Shown one piece after another: positions 61,623 to 64,000 of a stretch of DNA of 64,000 nt. This stretch comes from a bacterium SCSIO 12844 (GTDB lineage Bacteria > Pseudomonadota > Gammaproteobacteria > Francisellales > Francisellaceae). The notes below the pieces were generated by a model. It was not told where the DNA came from and searched no databases. It was given only the letters and a program-made list of their open reading frames with translations. Both the position numbers and the translations under genes were made by a program. Each line of letters begins with the position of its first letter. Position 1 is the first letter of the stretch. The stretch covers positions 2,294,001 to 2,358,000 of the forward strand of contig CP073743.1 of assembly GCA_024397935.1 (NCBI GenBank). The letters are read 5' to 3'.

Positions 61623-64000
61623 TTAAATTTTCTCAAAAATTAAAGATTCGCCTTTACGATGCACTTTGATTGTTTCATTAGGTAAAAACTTACCTTCTAA
61701 CAATTCATATGCCAATGGGTTTTCAATTTCCTGTTGGATTGAACGTTTTAATGGCCTTGCACCATAAACTGGGTCATAGCCCACTTCTGTAATTAGTTTC
61801 ATCGCTTCAGGGGTTAATTCAATATTTAAATCTTTTTCTTTTAGGCGTTGACGCAGTCGATCTAGTTGAATATCAGCAATTTTTTCAATCATTTTTTCAT
61901 CTAGTGGCTTAAAGACGACTGTTTCATCAATACGGTTGATAAACTCAGGTCTAAAATGTTGACCAACAACCTCCATAACCGCTAGCTTCATTTCTTCATA
62001 ACCACCTTTTAGTGCCATCTCCTGAATCAAATGAGAGCCTAAATTAGATGTCATAATAATCACTGTATTCCGGAAATCAACCGTACGGCCATGGCCGTCA
62101 GTCAAACGACCATCATCTAAAACCTGCAATAATATATTAAATACATCAGGGTGTGCCTTTTCAACCTCATCTAACAGTATGACAGAGTATGGCTTTCGTC
62201 TAACATACTCTGTCATATAACCACCTTGTTCATAGCCCACATAGCCTGGAGGTGCACCAATTAGACGTGAAACAGAGTGTTTTTCCATAAATTCAGACAT
62301 ATCCACTCGCAACATTGCCGTTTCATCATCAAATAAAAACTCAGCCAATGCTTTTGTTAATTCTGTTTTACCAACGCCCGTTGGCCCTAAGAATAAAAAT
62401 GAACCAATCGGGCGATTTGGATCTGAAAGACCAGAACGTGAACGCCTAACTGCATTTGCAACAGCACTAACTGCTTCATTTTGTCCAACAACACGTTTTT
62501 CTAATTCACCCTCTAGTCGCAGAAGTTTTTCTTTTTCTCCTTCCATCATTCTTGAAACAGGAATGCCGGTTGCTCTTGAAACAACTTCAGCAATTTGCTC
62601 TTCTGTTACAGCATTATGAACCAATTGAGGTTGATGAGAATTTGCTTGCGTTTCTTTTTCAGCTTCATTAATTGACTGTAGCTGTTCTTCTAATTCAGGA
62701 ATTTTACCATATTGTAGTTCAGCCATTCGCTGTAAGTCACCGGCTCGTCTTGCTGATTCCATATCAAGTTTTGCTCGCTCTAATGCTTCTTTAATATGCT
62801 GACTTCCTTGTAACTGTGCTTTTTCAGACTTCCACACTTCTTCTAAATCTGCATACTCTTTTTCTAACTCTTTAATATCTTCTTCTAATAATTCAAGGCG
62901 TTTTTTAGATGCCTGGTCATCTTCTTTTACTAACGCTTCTCGTTGCATTTTTAATTGAATAATTCTACGATCTAATCGATCCATACTCTCTGGCTTAGAG
63001 TCAATTTCCATACGGATATGACTTGCAGCCTCATCAATCAAATCAATTGCTTTATCTGGTAGATTACGATCGGTAATATAACGGTTAGATAATGTTGCTG
63101 CAGCAACAATGGCAGGATCTGTAATATCTACACCATGATGGACTTCATAACGTTCTTTTAAACCTCTTAAAATGGCAATAGTATCCTCAGCTGATGGCTC
63201 ACTAACTAAAACTTTTTGAAAACGTCGCTCTAATGCAGCATCCTTTTCAATATTTTCACGATATTCATTTAAGGTTGTTGCACCTACACAGCGTAATTCC
63301 CCTCTGGCTAGTGCTGGTTTTAACATATTACCCGCATCCATGGAACCTTCAGCTTTACCAGCACCTACCATCGTATGAATTTCATCAATAAATAAAATAA
63401 TTTGCCCTTCTTGTTTGGCCAAATCATTTAAAACAGCTTTAAGTCGCTCCTCAAATTCGCCTCTAAATTTAGCACCAGCAATTAAAGCACCCATATCAAG
63501 CGCTAATAGACGTTTATTACGCATACCTTCTGGCACTTCATGATTAACAATACGCTGTGCTAATCCTTCAACAATTGCAGTTTTACCTACACCTGGTTCA
63601 CCAATTAAAACTGGGTTATTTTTAGTACGTCTTTGTAAAACTTGTATGGTACGACGAATTTCATCATCACGCCCAATCACAGGGTCAAGTTTACCTTGCT
63701 CAGCTCTTTCAGTTAAATCAACGGTATATTTTTCTAATGCACCTCTTAACTCTTCAGCATTGGCATCATTAACTGTCTCACCACCACGTATTTCATCGAT
63801 CGCAGACTGAATTTTCTTTTCAGTTAAATTTTGTTCTTTATAAATCTTATCAACTGTGCCATCTTCAAATGCAGCTTGTACAAAAAGTTCACTTGAAACA
63901 AATTGATCTTTTCGCTCTTGTGCAAGTTTCTCAGTTTTTTGGAACACTCTCATTAAATTATTAGAAGGTTGAACTTGTGTATAACCTTCAGTTGTTGCAA
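61623..64000 (-). CDS. clpB: Chaperone ClpB (5' end outside the window)
   Basis: Disaggregating AAA+ unfoldase working with DnaK. The frame stays open to the window edge; residues before [11 protein letters not shown] read [11 protein letters not shown], matching the end of the first N-terminal repeat, so roughly 80-100 residues are missing. First ATPase: [15 protein letters not shown] and [15 protein letters not shown]. The middle coiled-coil domain ([19 protein letters not shown]) is specific for ClpB as against ClpA/ClpC. Second ATPase: [21 protein letters not shown] and [16 protein letters not shown]. The C-terminal sensor-2 region [18 protein letters not shown] is intact. Confidence 0.97.
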   Translation of the reverse strand, partial: ATTEGYTQVQPSNNLMRVFQKTEKLAQERKDQFVSSELFVQAAFEDGTVDKIYKEQNLTEKKIQSAIDEIRGGETVNDANAEELRGALEKYTVDLTERAEQGKLDPVIGRDDEIRRTIQVLQRRTKNNPVLIGEPGVGKTAIVEGLAQRIVNHEVPEGMRNKRLLALDMGALIAGAKFRGEFEERLKAVLNDLAKQEGQIILFIDEIHTMVGAGKAEGSMDAGNMLKPALARGELRCVGATTLNEYRENIEKDAALERRFQKVLVSEPSAEDTIAILRGLKERYEVHHGVDITDPAIVAAATLSNRYITDRNLPDKAIDLIDEAASHIRMEIDSKPESMDRLDRRIIQLKMQREALVKEDDQASKKRLELLEEDIKELEKEYADLEEVWKSEKAQLQGSQHIKEALERAKLDMESARRAGDLQRMAELQYGKIPELEEQLQSINEAEKETQANSHQPQLVHNAVTEEQIAEVVSRATGIPVSRMMEGEKEKLLRLEGELEKRVVGQNEAVSAVANAVRRSRSGLSDPNRPIGSFLFLGPTGVGKTELTKALAEFLFDDETAMLRVDMSEFMEKHSVSRLIGAPPGYVGYEQGGYMTEYVRRKPYSVILLDEVEKAHPDVFNILLQVLDDGRLTDGHGRTVDFRNTVIIMTSNLGSHLIQEMALKGGYEEMKLAVMEVVGQHFRPEFINRIDETVVFKPLDEKMIEKIADIQLDRLRQRLKEKDLNIELTPEAMKLITEVGYDPVYGARPLKRSIQQEIENPLAYELLEGKFLPNETIKVHRKGESLIFEKI

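Overview
The window is AT-rich DNA (roughly one third G+C by eye) from a gammaproteobacterium. The housekeeping genes (recO, iscS, uvrA, feoAB, dsbD, the rpsB-tsf-pyrH-frr-uppS-cdsA operon, map, fdxA, clpB) are gammaproteobacterial in kind and order. Two DotA/TraY-family proteins and several large eukaryote-like proteins (ankyrin repeats, papain-like folds, CX5R phosphatase-like, SecA-like motor) point to an intracellular or host-associated lineage with a Dot/Icm (type IVB) secretion system, for example a relative of Legionellales or Piscirickettsia. I cannot name the species from sequence alone.

Layout. 1-2.4 kb: iscS, a degenerate iscU-like gene and recO in one minus-strand operon. 2.5-8.9 kb: a 1922-residue SecA-like motor protein with a polyglutamine tract and a small acidic partner. 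9.1-11.6 kb: a decayed tyrosine recombinase and an MFS transporter. 11.6-15.6 kb: a papain-like protein, a large repeat-bearing protein and a secreted cysteine protein. 16-18.7 kb: two tandem LysR regulators and a small unknown. 18.8-21.7 kb: an exported GH19-like chitinase/endolysin and DsbD. 21.7-24.3 kb: two neighbouring proteins sharing a repeated 'SFNT' domain. 24.5-27.1 kb: Fur-box-controlled feoAB. 27.1-28.5 kb: a C58-like protease/ankyrin protein. 28.5-34.4 kb: YdiJ, an Ntn amidase, a cupin and small unknowns. 34.6-37.4 kb: uvrA.

37.5-50.2 kb is the most unusual part. Two cassettes, each a DotA/TraY-like gene followed by a secreted cysteine-motif protein, flank a PadR-type regulator, a third short family member and a nested insertion-sequence scar. 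Four units here (the 459-residue gene at 37514, both dotA-like genes and the short family member) carry the same promoter design: a -35 box embedded in the palindrome TATATT-N-AATATA, a 17-base spacer and a -10 box, exact in three of them and near-exact in the fourth. The distant fourth family member (14838-15644) has the same palindrome. I infer a co-regulated envelope/secretion module, possibly under the PadR protein.

50.4-57.4 kb returns to core genes: cdsA, uppS, frr, pyrH, tsf and rpsB on the minus strand, then map, a KfrA-like gene and fdxA on the plus strand. 57.3-61.4 kb holds two paralogous effector-like proteins with the CX5R motif CKDAIDRGG. The window ends inside clpB.
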